Assembly (NCBI GenBank): GCA_027596035.1
Contig: JADGJA010000560.1
Location: forward strand, 1-15,162
Source: Thoreauomyces humboldtii
Lineage: Eukaryota; Chytridiomycota; Chytridiomycetes; Spizellomycetales; Powellomycetaceae
DNA length: 15,162 nt
Reading direction: 5' to 3'
Part shown: positions 1 through 10,600 of the stretch, piece by piece
Layout: every line of letters begins with the position of its first letter
How positions within the stretch are numbered: position 1 is the stretch's first letter
The notes under the pieces: generated by a model
Told to the model about the DNA's origin: nothing
Database searches by the model: none
What the model saw: the letters and a program-made list of their open reading frames with translations, nothing else
Position numbers and translations under genes: made by a program

Positions 1-2182
1 ACCTCTGGTCTTATACCTAGGCGAGGGCTTCGTGAAGCGCAGCGCGCGTCGCATTACTCCACGTGTAGTTGGTAAGCGGGACGTGTGCTGTGCTCACTCT
101 TTTTTCTTTTCTCTGATGGATAAGCAGCCACCGAAGGACGCTAGGGGGAACCGAGCAGTGCACGTAGGCGTGGGATTGCGTGATCAGGATGAGAGGATCA
201 TGGAAAACAAGCCACGGATGCCCCTTTGTAGCGACTGGGAACGTGTGAACGAGGACGGGCTATCTCGACGTCCAGACGTCGCAGAGCCGTGAGGTAAGTC
301 TGTAAAGGATGACCCGTTTGCGTTGCCATCTGCTATGCTCTTTCCAGCGAGGCTATACTTTGTGGTTGAGAGGCCTATTTGCGTTGTAGGAGAGGAAGGC
401 AGAAGCGCAGAGAGGAACGAGAGACGGGACGCAGAGACAGAGGCAGGGAGAGACAGAGGGGAAAGACGCGCTGTGATGACACACTCCAGCAACCAAGAAG
501 AAGGTTTCCTTGCGCGCGGTTTTCTTTTTTTTTTACCGAGGTCTCGGTTCCCTTGCTAAATGTGTGCTTTCCGTCCGTCTGGACAGCATCGCGACCTTCG
601 TTACTATAGCACCGTAGGGGCAAACAGCGCCGGCGACCAGCGAGGGGTCAGTCAAGTCAACCAGGGAACAAGAGCAGGAAAGAGCAAGAGCAAGAGATCG
701 TCTCCTCAGCCCACTGAAAAGGAGGCTGTGCTCTTTACTTCTGTGTACATGCTTCCCACACTACCCTACCTCAATTTCGCCCAGTATAGACTACCAGATT
801 TGCAGGGCAAAGCGCGGGTGGCAGGGTCTCCTGTCGCTCGAGCTCGATGACCAGCAGGAAGACGTTCAACTTGCGGGCAACATTCGGGAGCGAGACGGAG
901 CAAACATTGGATGGAAGGGGACGGCTAGGCTGCGATTGCCACTGCTGGGCCGCGACGGTCACGACTGCAACACTTGGTGCTGCGACGTTGGCGGAACGGT
1001 TGCGACTGCATCAGCTGCGCTGCGACGACGAGGCTATGGACGGGAGCACAAGTAGAGTGCGCTAGCGGGATGGACGGAGGCTGTGAGCGCACTGACCTTC
1101 GTGCTAACGTGGTCATTGCGAACTGAGGAAGCCAAAGTGAAACGAGGCCGCAAGCCCTTCAGACAGGTTGCACCTTCGAACAGCCAGAAATAAGGTCTTG
1201 GGTGCTCGTGCTTGTAGACCGAACTCCTTCGTGTATACACCTGACAGGCATCCAAGGAAGCTGAGCATACACTTGTTTTGTTGTTGCTGCGGGCGGGGAG
1301 GTAGAGATAGGAACAGGCCGACCAAGATGAAGAAGAATCGGTCCTCGCTTAGAGAGGCTCCACTGGTAAACAGCAAGAGCTTGACCTGCAAAGGTTCTCA
1401 CGTCGTGCGTTCACGACGGCGGGTGCACCATTAGTTCAGGGGAGTAGGTCTACAGAACCGTAAGGGCATCCGTGAATATTGGAATTCCAGATTCTTGCGG
1501 CGCCCTTGCGCTGTAGCTTGATGGAATGTCCAGCGGTCTTCTCCTCGCAGGAAACATGGCACGGATCTGCCCCTTGCTATACGAGTATTGTTCAGCGCAT
1601 GGGTTGGCCAACATTTCGATTGGCAGATGCACCAATTTCACTCATGTAATTCCAGCAAAATAAGGGTGCTCCTGTGTCGCTGAGGTAGCTTGAGAACGGA
1701 GGGCCATCGTGAATGGATGCGAGGTGTCTGGGCAGCAACTCTCTCATCGCTCCCGCCGAATATGATACACCAATCCGACCTGTTGGGAATACAAGGAGCG
1801 GAAAGGGTTAAGGACATGCTTGAATTGCTAGATTGAGATTGGACCTACGCACCAGCCTGTCCCTTGAGGAGTACGCCCGAAAGGAGGGGAGAGGGGGTGA
1901 GCTTGCGGACGGTTGCGAGAAGGAAGGCACTGCGGACTTGTTAATGTCGGGAATGTTGACGTGAAAAAACGTTGTACGGGAGAACGGAACGGTGAGGTAG
2001 ATCTTTCGAAGGATGACCTCAACAGCACCCGACAGGCACTCCAACCCAGGTTTGTACACCACCCACCAACCCCCAGGACCTTACGCAAAGCCGTTGCTCC
2101 CCAACCCAGAATCCAGTTGCCGTTGATCTTGCGGGAGCGGCTCTTTTGTTTATCAAGGATAGAAGAGGGGGTCAGTCCGTCA
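1..2182. other. Long region with no supported gene
   Basis: Both strands were read for recognisable proteins. The open frames here are short (under about 145 codons), overlap one another, and show no family motif, signal peptide or plausible exon chain. The stretch holds an 84-nt tract without any thymine at 388-471, a patch where TGCGAC recurs at 981, 1001 and 1021, and, towards its right end, the presumed promoter of the PAQR gene. A gene entering from the left edge cannot be excluded, because the window begins without context. I see no tRNA, rRNA or transposon signature. Confidence 0.5.
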
Positions 2183-2188
2183 TATAAG
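2183..2188 (+). promoter_or_regulatory. TATA-like box of the PAQR gene
   Basis: TATAAG lies 49 bp upstream of the ATG at 2232. It is the closest TATA-like sequence in front of this gene and would give a short leader of perhaps 20 nt. One base differs from the canonical TATAAA, so this is a weak call made from sequence and position alone. Confidence 0.3.
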
Positions 2189-2231
2189 TCGCGCTTTCGA
2201 TCCGTGTGCCCCACGTCCAGCCTTGCAAATC

Positions 2232-3789
2232 ATGCCACCCAAACATCATCAAGCGCACATCACAGCGGTTCTACGGGACCCCCACGTCTCGTCCCCGACT
2301 TCACCATCCTCGACCACGTCCTCCTCAACCGCGACTTCGTATGAGCAACGGATAGGCGCCGCTCGCCGTCGTCACTCCATCAAACACGATGCCGCCGATC
2401 TTCCATTCTTCCCACCTCACGCTGGAGGCATTGCGGATGCCGCTGCAGGCGATGAGCATGATGGAGAGGGGGTTGGAAATGTGCCTTCGACTCCTACGCA
2501 GGTTCTCAGCAGTCTGAAGGACTACGACGAGTTTGCGAAGAAGGAAGGGGAGCGTGGTCGGTTCACGGTTGGGCTCACCGAAATGCCGGACTGGTGAGCG
2601 AAGGGCTGCTCTGGAACACTGAAGCTGGATATCTTTGAGACTGAACTCTACGCGTCCGTAGGTACGTGGATAACATGTATCTTCTCCGAGGCTACCGCCG
2701 GATCACGAACTCTTATCTGGGATGCATAAAGTCACTGTCATATCTACACAACGAGACCGGCAACGTGCTGTCCCATGCATTCGGATTCGCGGGCTTCATC
2801 GTCCTCGCTCAGGTCTTTTACGGATGGTTGACGGTAGAAACCAGTACCTGGGCCGACTACCTTATCATGGGAACATTTTTTCTGGGAGCCGTGGTGTGCC
2901 TGGGCCTCAGCACGACCTTCCACCTATGTTGTTGTCACTCGCGAGGTGTTGCCGCGATATGGTTGCGGGGTGACTATGTTGGAATCGTGACTCTGATCAT
3001 GTACGGTGACGATGAGACGAGTAAGGCAACCGTGGATGTTGGCTGATCATGCGAGTGATTCTGCAGGGGCTCTTTCGTTCCTTCTATCTATTACGGGTTC
3101 TTCTGCAATCCCTCCTTGCAATTCGTATATCTCAGCGTTATTGTCATCTTTGGCATCGTCACGGTAAGGGTGGAACTTGATGTTGGCTGTCGATGGTTTT
3201 CGTGAGCTTATCAAAGTCACGATTTCAGATATGTGTGACGGTATCTCCACGGTTCTTTGCGCCAAAGTACCGGCTCCTGCGCACGGGGCTCTTTGTTTCT
3301 ATGGGAATGACGGGGATCGTACCGCTTGTGCACGCACTCGTTAAATATGGGGTGAGTTGGGAGCGTTTGTCGGGCGGGGGCGCTCGGCCTTGACTGATCA
3401 TGGTTTGACGACTCTGAACGCTTCCAGTATCATATGACGCGTCATGCATTATCGGCAGGCGCCTTGATATCATCCGGAGTAATCTACTTTATCGGCGCGG
3501 TTGTATACGCGTCGAGAGTGCCAGAAAGGTAACTCTTCGAGGATGGTCACACTTCGCAAAGCTTAAAAGCCATTCACTGACTGCCATGACTTACAGATGG
3601 GCGCCAGGCAAATTCGACATCTGGTTCCACTCGCATCAGATCTTTCACATCCTGGTCGTGGCGGCCGCCGTGGTGCACTACTATGGCGTTGTGGAGCAAC
3701 AACGATGGTGGCATACGAACAATCACCAGTGCGCGCTGTCGCCGGATCAGGTCGTCAGGACGCTTTTGGGAAAGCTGTACATACCTTAG
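2232..3789 (+). CDS. PAQR / haemolysin III family seven-pass membrane protein (Izh-like)
   Basis: Six exons are read: 2232-2593, 2662-3000, 3067-3163, 3229-3351, 3428-3528 and 3597-3789. They give 404 residues. All five introns are GT-AG and 65-76 nt. Family motifs are intact across the joins: LHNETGNVLSH (149-159), STTFHLCCCHS (204-214), the DYVGI stretch (225-229), and HSHQIFH (352-358). In adiponectin receptors three histidines bind a structural or catalytic zinc; the equivalents here are H208, H354 and H358. Several hydrophobic segments fit a seven-helix fold, and the first 120 residues are a Ser/Pro-rich, probably disordered cytosolic tail. Fungal relatives (yeast Izh proteins) act in zinc and sterol/sphingolipid homeostasis, and the animal receptors have ceramidase-like activity. 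Which of these applies here is not shown. The start is the first ATG in the frame. The next gene, on the same strand, starts about 1.07 kb downstream. Confidence 0.9.
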
Positions 3790-4675
3790 AGAAGACAAGA
3801 GCTTGAAGCCTATCAAGCGGAAGTGAAGGGTTTTATTCAAAAGGCATTCCATTCCTTTCATTCCTTTGGAGAGCTGGTTGGATCGCCATATCCTGCGGTG
3901 GATTTCCAGGCCTGGCCTTGACCCTGCTACACGCAGGTAGGCGGCCGAGTTTCGAATGCCGCTTTCGAACAACATAAAGTTCTTTTTCATGAAGGACTGA
4001 AAGGAGGATAAAGGACCGGGACAAGTCCGTCAGCGCTTCGTCTTTCAGACAGCCGCAAGTGACTGCGAGTAAGGACAGAACCCCCGCAAAAGATAGACTG
4101 GATCCAGTTCAGTGCAACGGCACCAAAATGCGGGAGGCATCCGTCCGTGGAGAGGCAGAGATAACTAGTGGGAACCATGGTTTGACCCAAACTTCACCGC
4201 AAGTGGGACCGATAGATAACGGAGGCGCTCTTCAAGAGCATGCGAGGTTCGAAGGATCACACGCTCTCATCCAACTCCCGCTTATTCGCCCCAAGTACCG
4301 TCAGTAGATGACTCTGCGGTTTGTCTGGGAGCGGAAGGGAAATGTCGGTGCTTTGTCTGGTCGGGGGGAAAGCGGCGCCGCCACGCCGAATTGCTCAGCC
4401 GAGGATTCTTGCTCTTGCCGTCGTGCCGTACCTTTGACATTTCCCGTTCCATCTCGCCATCGTCTCCAAGCAGAAGCCACTTCCCTGTGCAGTCTATTTT
4501 GCAGTATAAACCCATACTCTTTAGTCCGGTATACTACATCTGCCGATTCTTTCCTGAAAGGTATTGCAAGGGAAATTGTGGTCACCACCCTTATGATAGC
4601 GGATGCATTTAGACTTGAGGATTCCCCTTTGCCTTACTAACGGATCTCTACCTTACCTCAGGCACATTTGCACTC
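3790..4675. other. Intergenic region between the PAQR and ARL1 genes
   Basis: It holds the PAQR 3' region, with a short CATTCC/CTTTCATTCC repetition at 3845-3867, and the ARL1 upstream region. A 110-codon ATG-started frame at 4308-4640 is open but shows no motif or plausible splice continuation, and I do not call it. A TATAAA at 4505-4510 is 350 bp from the ARL1 start, too far to be an obvious core promoter. I see nothing else. Confidence 0.45.
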
Positions 4676-4681
4676 TATAAA
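4676..4681 (+). promoter_or_regulatory. TATA-like box of ARL1
   Basis: TATAAA lies 182 bp upstream of the ARL1 ATG. The leader that follows is C-rich and contains no ATG before 4858, so a transcript starting 30-60 bp downstream would be read directly from the ARL1 start. The call rests on sequence and position only. Confidence 0.35.
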
Positions 4682-4857
4682 CGTCCCTTCGGCATTGCCT
4701 TATCGCACCCATCGGTCGTCGGACATCCGCTCTCCACTGGTCGCTCGCAACAGCCGCGTCCGCACCCTCCCTACGCATTCTCCCGCCGGGTCTTCCGCGC
4801 TGACACTCCCTTGACACGAACCCGAACCCGCACCTCCACCCCCAACTTCACATCACC

Positions 4858-5406
4858 ATGGGTCAACTGTTTTCTCGCATGTTCTCCCGACTTTGGGGGA
4901 GCAAGGAGGTCCGAATCCTCATCCTCGGTCTGGACGGAGCAGGAAAGACGACGATTCTTTATCGATTCCAGATCGGCGAGGTCGTGACGACGATCCCCAC
5001 GGTCGGATTCAACGTCGAGACGGTCACGTACAAGAACATCAAGTTCCAGGTCTGGGACCTAGGAGGACAAACCTCGATCCGTCCGTACTGGCGATGCTAC
5101 TACGCCAACACGGACGCCATCATCTACGTCGTCGACTCGCAGGATCGCGATCGTGTCGCCACCAGCAAGGAGGAGCTGGCGGCCATGTTGGAGGAGGAGG
5201 AACTGAGGGACGCGGCCTTGCTGGTGCTCGCCAACAAGCAGGACATGGAGGGTGCCATGACGCACACGGAAGTGGCGGAACAGCTGGGACTAAGCTCCTT
5301 GAGGAACAGGACGTGGACCATCTACAAGTGCAGCGCAAAGACCGGTGACGGTCTCACGGACGCCTTGGATTGGCTAGTCAACGTGGTCACTGGAGGGAAA
5401 AAGTGA
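4858..5406 (+). CDS. ADP-ribosylation factor-like GTPase Arl1
   Basis: A single uninterrupted exon encodes 182 residues, the usual length for Arf/Arl proteins. Gly2 (MGQLFSRM) is the site for N-myristoylation, which anchors the family to membranes. The GTP-binding motifs are all present: P-loop GLDGAGKT (24-31), switch [12 protein letters not shown] (44-54), WDLGGQ (66-71, including the switch II glutamine), NKQD (126-129) and CSA (148-150). The run [14 protein letters not shown] and the MLEEEEL stretch are typical of Arl1; Arf1 proteins have GGQDKIRPLWRHYF at the equivalent place. Arl1 acts at the trans-Golgi, recruiting GRIP-domain golgins and supporting endosome-to-Golgi traffic. The ATG context CATCACCATGG is strong. 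It lacks introns, unlike the isocitrate dehydrogenase, oxidase, kinase and PAQR genes here. No residue expected for GTP binding or hydrolysis is missing. Confidence 0.96.
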   Translation: MGQLFSRMFSRLWGSKEVRILILGLDGAGKTTILYRFQIGEVVTTIPTVGFNVETVTYKNIKFQVWDLGGQTSIRPYWRCYYANTDAIIYVVDSQDRDRVATSKEELAAMLEEEELRDAALLVLANKQDMEGAMTHTEVAEQLGLSSLRNRTWTIYKCSAKTGDGLTDALDWLVNVVTGGKK

Positions 5407-6041
5407 GATGGAGGGGAAACCAGAGCGGCGGACGCGATACAAATGCGGCGCGAGGCATGCTTGCCAACCCAGGGGGCGTTCGCGAGGCTTTCCGAAAACG
5501 ATCGAGAAGATGAAGAACAAGGGGGCTCGGCTCTACCGCTCATTTCAATCAACGATGAGCAGCGTCTCCATGTGCCTTCCGCTCTTCGGGTGACGTGATC
5601 GCCGGAGACATCTAGCGAAGATTCAGCATTAGCGGTGGAGAATTCTGTTCTTGCCTTTTTCTTTTACCTATTTCTCACCAATGATACCAAGGTGGAGACT
5701 TCGGGTTGCGATAGGGAGGAGAGCACACAGATCAGATACCGTACTGCGTTTTGCATCGACGGGTGCTGCTCCGATATTGTCCCTCATGTGTACAGCACGT
5801 CTCCAGAGCTTGTGGTCCCAACCGTACCTTCCTTCTCATCTCCACCCTGGATATCTCCGACCGTTATGTCGTTTTGACCGCCCTTGACTCACCTGATGCG
5901 ACGATGGTGGCCCGTTTGAGGGCTGTCGGAACACGGATGACTGGTCCCCGGGATTTCCCCTCCACAGCGCTTCGTCGAGCATATAGCTTCGGCACTATAT
6001 TTCCCCGGCGACTTTGGCAGAGATCACCGTGTAATTGTATC
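5407..6041. other. Intergenic region between ARL1 and isocitrate dehydrogenase
   Basis: This holds the ARL1 3' region and the promoter of the isocitrate dehydrogenase gene. A TATA-like ACTATATTTC occurs just before 6002, about 65 bp ahead of the first candidate start. Short open frames overlapping one another around 5635-6056 carry no recognisable motif and I treat them as chance. I see nothing else. Confidence 0.4.
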
Positions 6042-6099
6042 ATGTCTTTCAGGTAAAGCCATACATGTCCTCTCGTCGTACCGTTGTGTGTCTTTCCAG
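6042..6099 (+). promoter_or_regulatory. Four-codon upstream ORF, or first coding exon plus a 47-nt intron, of the isocitrate dehydrogenase gene
   Basis: ATGTCTTTCAGGTAA at 6042-6056 is a complete four-codon ORF if the RNA is unspliced. The same bases form a good donor, AG/GTAAAG at 6053, and TCTTTCCAG at 6091-6099 is a good acceptor. Removing 6053-6099 joins ATG TCT TTC AG to CATCCC and enters exactly the isocitrate dehydrogenase frame, giving a start [11 protein letters not shown]. Without splicing the protein starts at the ATG 6065, inside this putative intron. Against splicing: 47 nt is shorter than every other intron in the window and no clear CTNAN branch site is visible. Confidence 0.4.
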
Positions 6100-7648
6100 C
6101 ATCCCAACTCACTGGTCGTTCTCCAGACTCGCTGCACCGCGTACGCTTCTTCGAGCAACACTTTCCCCTGCAGCGTCCCTCTACCGACCTGCGACCACCT
6201 CATTCTCCGCACTTTCCGCCTCAGCCCACCATCATCGCAACATGTCATCCTCAGCGCGCACCAAAGTCGTCGTCAAGAACCCTGTCGTGGAGCTGGATGG
6301 CGACGAAATGACTCGCATCATTTGGAAGTGTGAGTCAGCTGTCCGGGTCGGTATCTGAAGGAGTGTGGTCGCTCACCTCGACGATTTACAGGGATCAAGG
6401 ATAAGCTCATTTTCCCGTACGTGGAGGTGCCAATCAAGTACTACGATCTGGGTGTGGAAGCGCGGGACAAGACGGATGACAAGATCACCATAGAGGCAGC
6501 AGAAGCGATCCGAAAGTACAACGTCGGAATAAAGTGCGCGACGATCACCCCGGACGAAGCTCGTGTCAAGGAGTTCAAGCTGAAGAAGATGTGGAGGAGT
6601 CCCAACGGAACCATCCGCAACATCCTGGACGGAACCGTCTTCCGTGAACCCATCCTGTTGAAGAACGTGCCGCGTCTCGTGCCGGGATGGACCGAACCCA
6701 TCATCATCGGACGTCACGCCTTCGGGGACCAGTACCGAGCGACCGACTTCATCGCGGACGAACCGGGAACCTTCGAGATGACCTTCCGACCAAAGTCGGG
6801 AGCGCCCGAGAAAAAGTTCACGGTCTACGAGTTCGAGGGCAAGGGAGTGGGCATGGGCATGTTCAACACGGACGAGTCCATCAAGGGATTCGCGGAGACG
6901 TGTTTCCAAATGGCGCTTCTGCGCAAGATGCCGCTGTACCTCTCCACGAAGAACACCATCCTGAAGGCTTACGACGGTCGGTTCAAGGACATCTTCCAGG
7001 CTGCATACGAGGCTCGCTACGCCGACAAGTTCAAGGCGGCAGGCATCTGGTACGAGCACCGTCTCATCGACGACATGGTGGCGCAAGCCCTCAAGTCACC
7101 CGGAAACTTCATCTGGGCCTGCAAGAACTACGACGGCGACGTGCAGTCGGACACGCTCGCGCAGGGATACGGATCCCTGGGTCTCATGACCTCTGTCCTC
7201 ATGACCCCCGACGGAAAGACGATGGAGGCCGAGGCCGCGCACGGAACCGTCACCCGTCACTTCAGGGAACATCAGAAGGGGAAGGAGACGTCCACGAACT
7301 CGATCGCGAGCATCTTCGCGTGGACGCGAGGGTTGGGACACCGCGCCAAGCTCGACGGCAACGAGAAGCTCGCCGCCTTCTGCCGCAAGCTTGAGCAGGC
7401 ATGCCTCGACACGGTCGAGAAGGATGTGATCATGACCAAGGACCTGGCGCTGTCCATCCACGGCAAAGGGTGAGTTGGAAGATCATTGGTCGGTTCGCGC
7501 GGACATCGCCTGGGGTATCATTTATTGATTTCCTCGTCGTATGGTTGATTCTCGTAGACTCAAGCGTGAACACTATGTGACCTCGGAACAGTTCATCGAC
7601 CACGTCGCTAAGCGTCTCGACAAGGCGGTCGAATCCGCTAAGCTGTAG
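6065..7648 (+). CDS. IDP1: NADP-dependent isocitrate dehydrogenase, mitochondrial with probable cytosolic and peroxisomal forms
   Basis: The enzyme oxidatively decarboxylates isocitrate to 2-oxoglutarate and makes NADPH. Exons 6065-6329, 6392-7469 and 7558-7648 give 477 residues; the introns are 62 and 88 nt, GT-AG. Core signatures are intact: [22 protein letters not shown] [11 protein letters not shown] (157-167), and [14 protein letters not shown], whose R196 matches substrate-binding Arg132 of human IDH1. [20 protein letters not shown] follows, for NADP binding. Residues 1-59 are rich in Arg, Ser, Ala and Leu with almost no acids, as in a mitochondrial presequence. A second Met (60, base 6242) sits exactly where cytosolic enzymes begin and would give 418 residues. 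The C-terminus is AKL, an accepted PTS1 peroxisomal signal. The start at 6065 is the first ATG of the unspliced frame; a spliced start from 6042 is possible. It converges on the oxidase gene, with 261 bp between stop codons. Confidence 0.94.
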
Positions 7649-10600
7649 ATATTCTCCTTCCTATTCACCACCTTCCCATCGTCTACCCGCATTTTGTTTT
7701 CTTGCGCAATTAGAAATAGCGGAACATGTTTCCGTTCATTGGCCCTTGCCACTTTTCCCGAATGGTTTTCTGCTCTTCCTGATGTTGTAACAGGCATGAC
7801 TTCTGAGTATCATACTCATATATACATTACGGACTCTATACAGGTGGATTATGAAACGGGCGGGAAGGGGTATCTAGGCACGATGCGCACGCTCCCAGAA
7901 GTCGTGCGATCAGTGTGCGAACGAGTTTCCGAACCAGATGGTGTTCTTGGACGTCGGCTGGACGAGGTCGGACCAGAACCTGTTGTTCGGATCGTACCTG
8001 TTCTTCACGGCGACCAAGGCGGGGAGGTTGGAACCGTAGTAGGAGGATCCGGGGGTGGAGACGTCGAGGTCGACGTAACCTTGATACTTTGCCTGCGTGG
8101 TGACCGACTTGAGGGCGGCCTCGGTCCGACCGAGCCAGGCGATGCCGGCCGGGATCTTTGGGTCCTTAGCGTTCGTCTTGTCAAAGTAGAGACCGTACTG
8201 GACCACGAAGAGGACGTCTCGATGGGGGAAAGCGTTGGGTGAGGATGGACCGGTGGCGATGACGCCTCCGTAGGGTTCGAGTTGGATCATGGACCACGCC
8301 GACATCTTCTGCGAGTCGGTGACGGCTTTCGCCAGAGCGGTGAAGAGGTTGGGACCGACCTGGGCGGAGGACACGTAGTCGGACTTGAGTCGGGATCGGT
8401 CCTTCCATGACGCGTCGAGGTGTTCCTGGGGTACGGTGACCACTGCGCGAGCCGAGGTGTCGTCCGTGGCCTCGTTGGTGGGGTTCGCTGCGAAAGCGTG
8501 GGCCACCATGGTGGTGACCTGCTTGGGTTTATCGGCCCCGTTGTTCGCCCATTCCCAGTGGAATCCAGAGTCAGTGTCGGCCATGCCTGAGTGGGTGAGG
8601 ATCTGGAGCAACTCGTTGGCGGACCGTTGAGTGGAAGGCGAGTAGTGGACCCGCAATTGAAGGGAGCCTTGGAACAGGTTCAACTGCATGTTGACATCCC
8701 TTCCGTCAAAGGTTGCACCGGTGGTAGATCCGGGAACGGGGTTGTTGGTCTTGGGGAGCGTGTTCAGAAGCCAGGTGGTCCACTTCTTCACAACCGCTGC
8801 CGTGTCCTTGGGGTAGTAGTTTAAGGCGGCGACGTAGTGGTAGGGAACGGTTGCCACGGCAAGGGTCATGTCCACAACGATTCCATAAGATCCACCACCG
8901 CCTCCACGGATGGCTGAAAAGAGATCCGAGTTCTGGGTCGGCGATGCGGTGGTAATGGAACCGTCGGCAAGGACTACGGTAGCTGAGAGAACCGAGTCGG
9001 CCGCCAGGCCATGGTTACGACCCAGGGAGCCGTATCCACCAGCTGCTACATGTCCGCCCAGTCCGACCTGTAATGAACAAGCTAAGGTAAGATAATGCCA
9101 AGATTGGGCCGAGATGAAGACGGTCAACCGTACCGAAGGGCAAACGCCAGCGGGGAACGAGAAGCTTGGGTTTTTGTTGTACAGAGCAGTGTAAAGGTTT
9201 CCCAGACGGATGCCAGCGGGAGCAACGGCCTGCTGACTGCCATCGCTGCCAGTTTGAAAAGTGACCTGGGACATCTTGGACAGGTCGATGACGAGAGCAT
9301 CGTTGAGCGATGACAGAGCCTCGTATGAATGTCCTCCGCTCCGTGCCACAGGCACGACACCATTGGCATTGGCGCACTTGACGCTCTGTGAGACGTCGGC
9401 AGCGGACGTTGCGAAGATGATGGCGGCAGGTGTTCGCGTCCGGAAGATGGCTTGCCCGATCGCGTCGAGGGCGTAAGTGGCAGATCCGTCGCGCCAGACA
9501 ACTTGCGCGTCCGATGGAAGACAAGAGGCCAGGCCACCTGATGATCGAGGCATTGCTGGAGATGCGGTGACTACCGTCGAGGTCAAGACAGTGGCGACGA
9601 GCGCGCCCGCCGCACGCGTTGAGAGGAGCATAACGATGAATTGGAGGTAGAGGATGTTGTGGTACTTGATGAAACCGATGTAGGAGCAGGGCATTGTGGC
9701 AGCTGATCTGCTTTTATATGTTGCCCGTCGTCCCAGATCGCGTCGGTGCTTGCTTCCTTTGTCGTTTTTTTTTTTGGGAATTGACAAAGGAACACACAGC
9801 CGACCGACGCATGGGTCGGACAGGCGGCAGTGGGTCCCAACGGTCAACGGCCCAACGGTCAACTTCTCGCTTCGCTGTCCAACATGTGTACAGAACACAC
9901 AGCCCCGACCTGCACGGGGATGTGTAACTCAGAAGGCCGTCGTCAACAATGTCAGCCCACGTGGTCGTCGAATGTTTTTTCGGAGGGACCGATCGTCCGC
10001 GAGGAGACCGGCATCCCGACGCACACACGAGGCACACAGCCTAGAGAAGAGAGAACTCCTCAAGGACAAGCCGTCCTTTTCACTTTCTGCAATCGAACAG
10101 TCTCCTACTCAGGTTCCTGATGACCCGGGGAGACGTGGCTTTTACGTCGATGATAAAATCGACGCCCTCATCGCCGATATCCAAAATATCGGCGAGCTGA
10201 CTTCGGGTGTACGCCCATTAACAAGCGAACTCTCCGAATGGCATAGCTATCTGTCGCTCCAGGATGATACTGCTGCGAGACGAGTGCTGCTAGCATGACA
10301 CCGCACTTCTGCTTCATAGATCAGAGCAAGGGATCGGTATTTTTTACTTCACTTCATGGCCAGCACTCTCACCTCGCCAACTACTTCGCAAAAAGAGGCT
10401 AGGAATGTACTTTTCAACTCCAGAATCGGGACCAGAGTCACAATCCAAAATACGAGTATCTTAAAAATGATCATATTCAAGAGTATATGTGCAAAATTGG
10501 AAGGAACGAGGAAATGTACAAGACAGAAACCGCAGAAAAAGCAAAAAGTTCTATATCATAACCACAACGCCGGCAACGGCAACGGCAACAGCGACGCCGT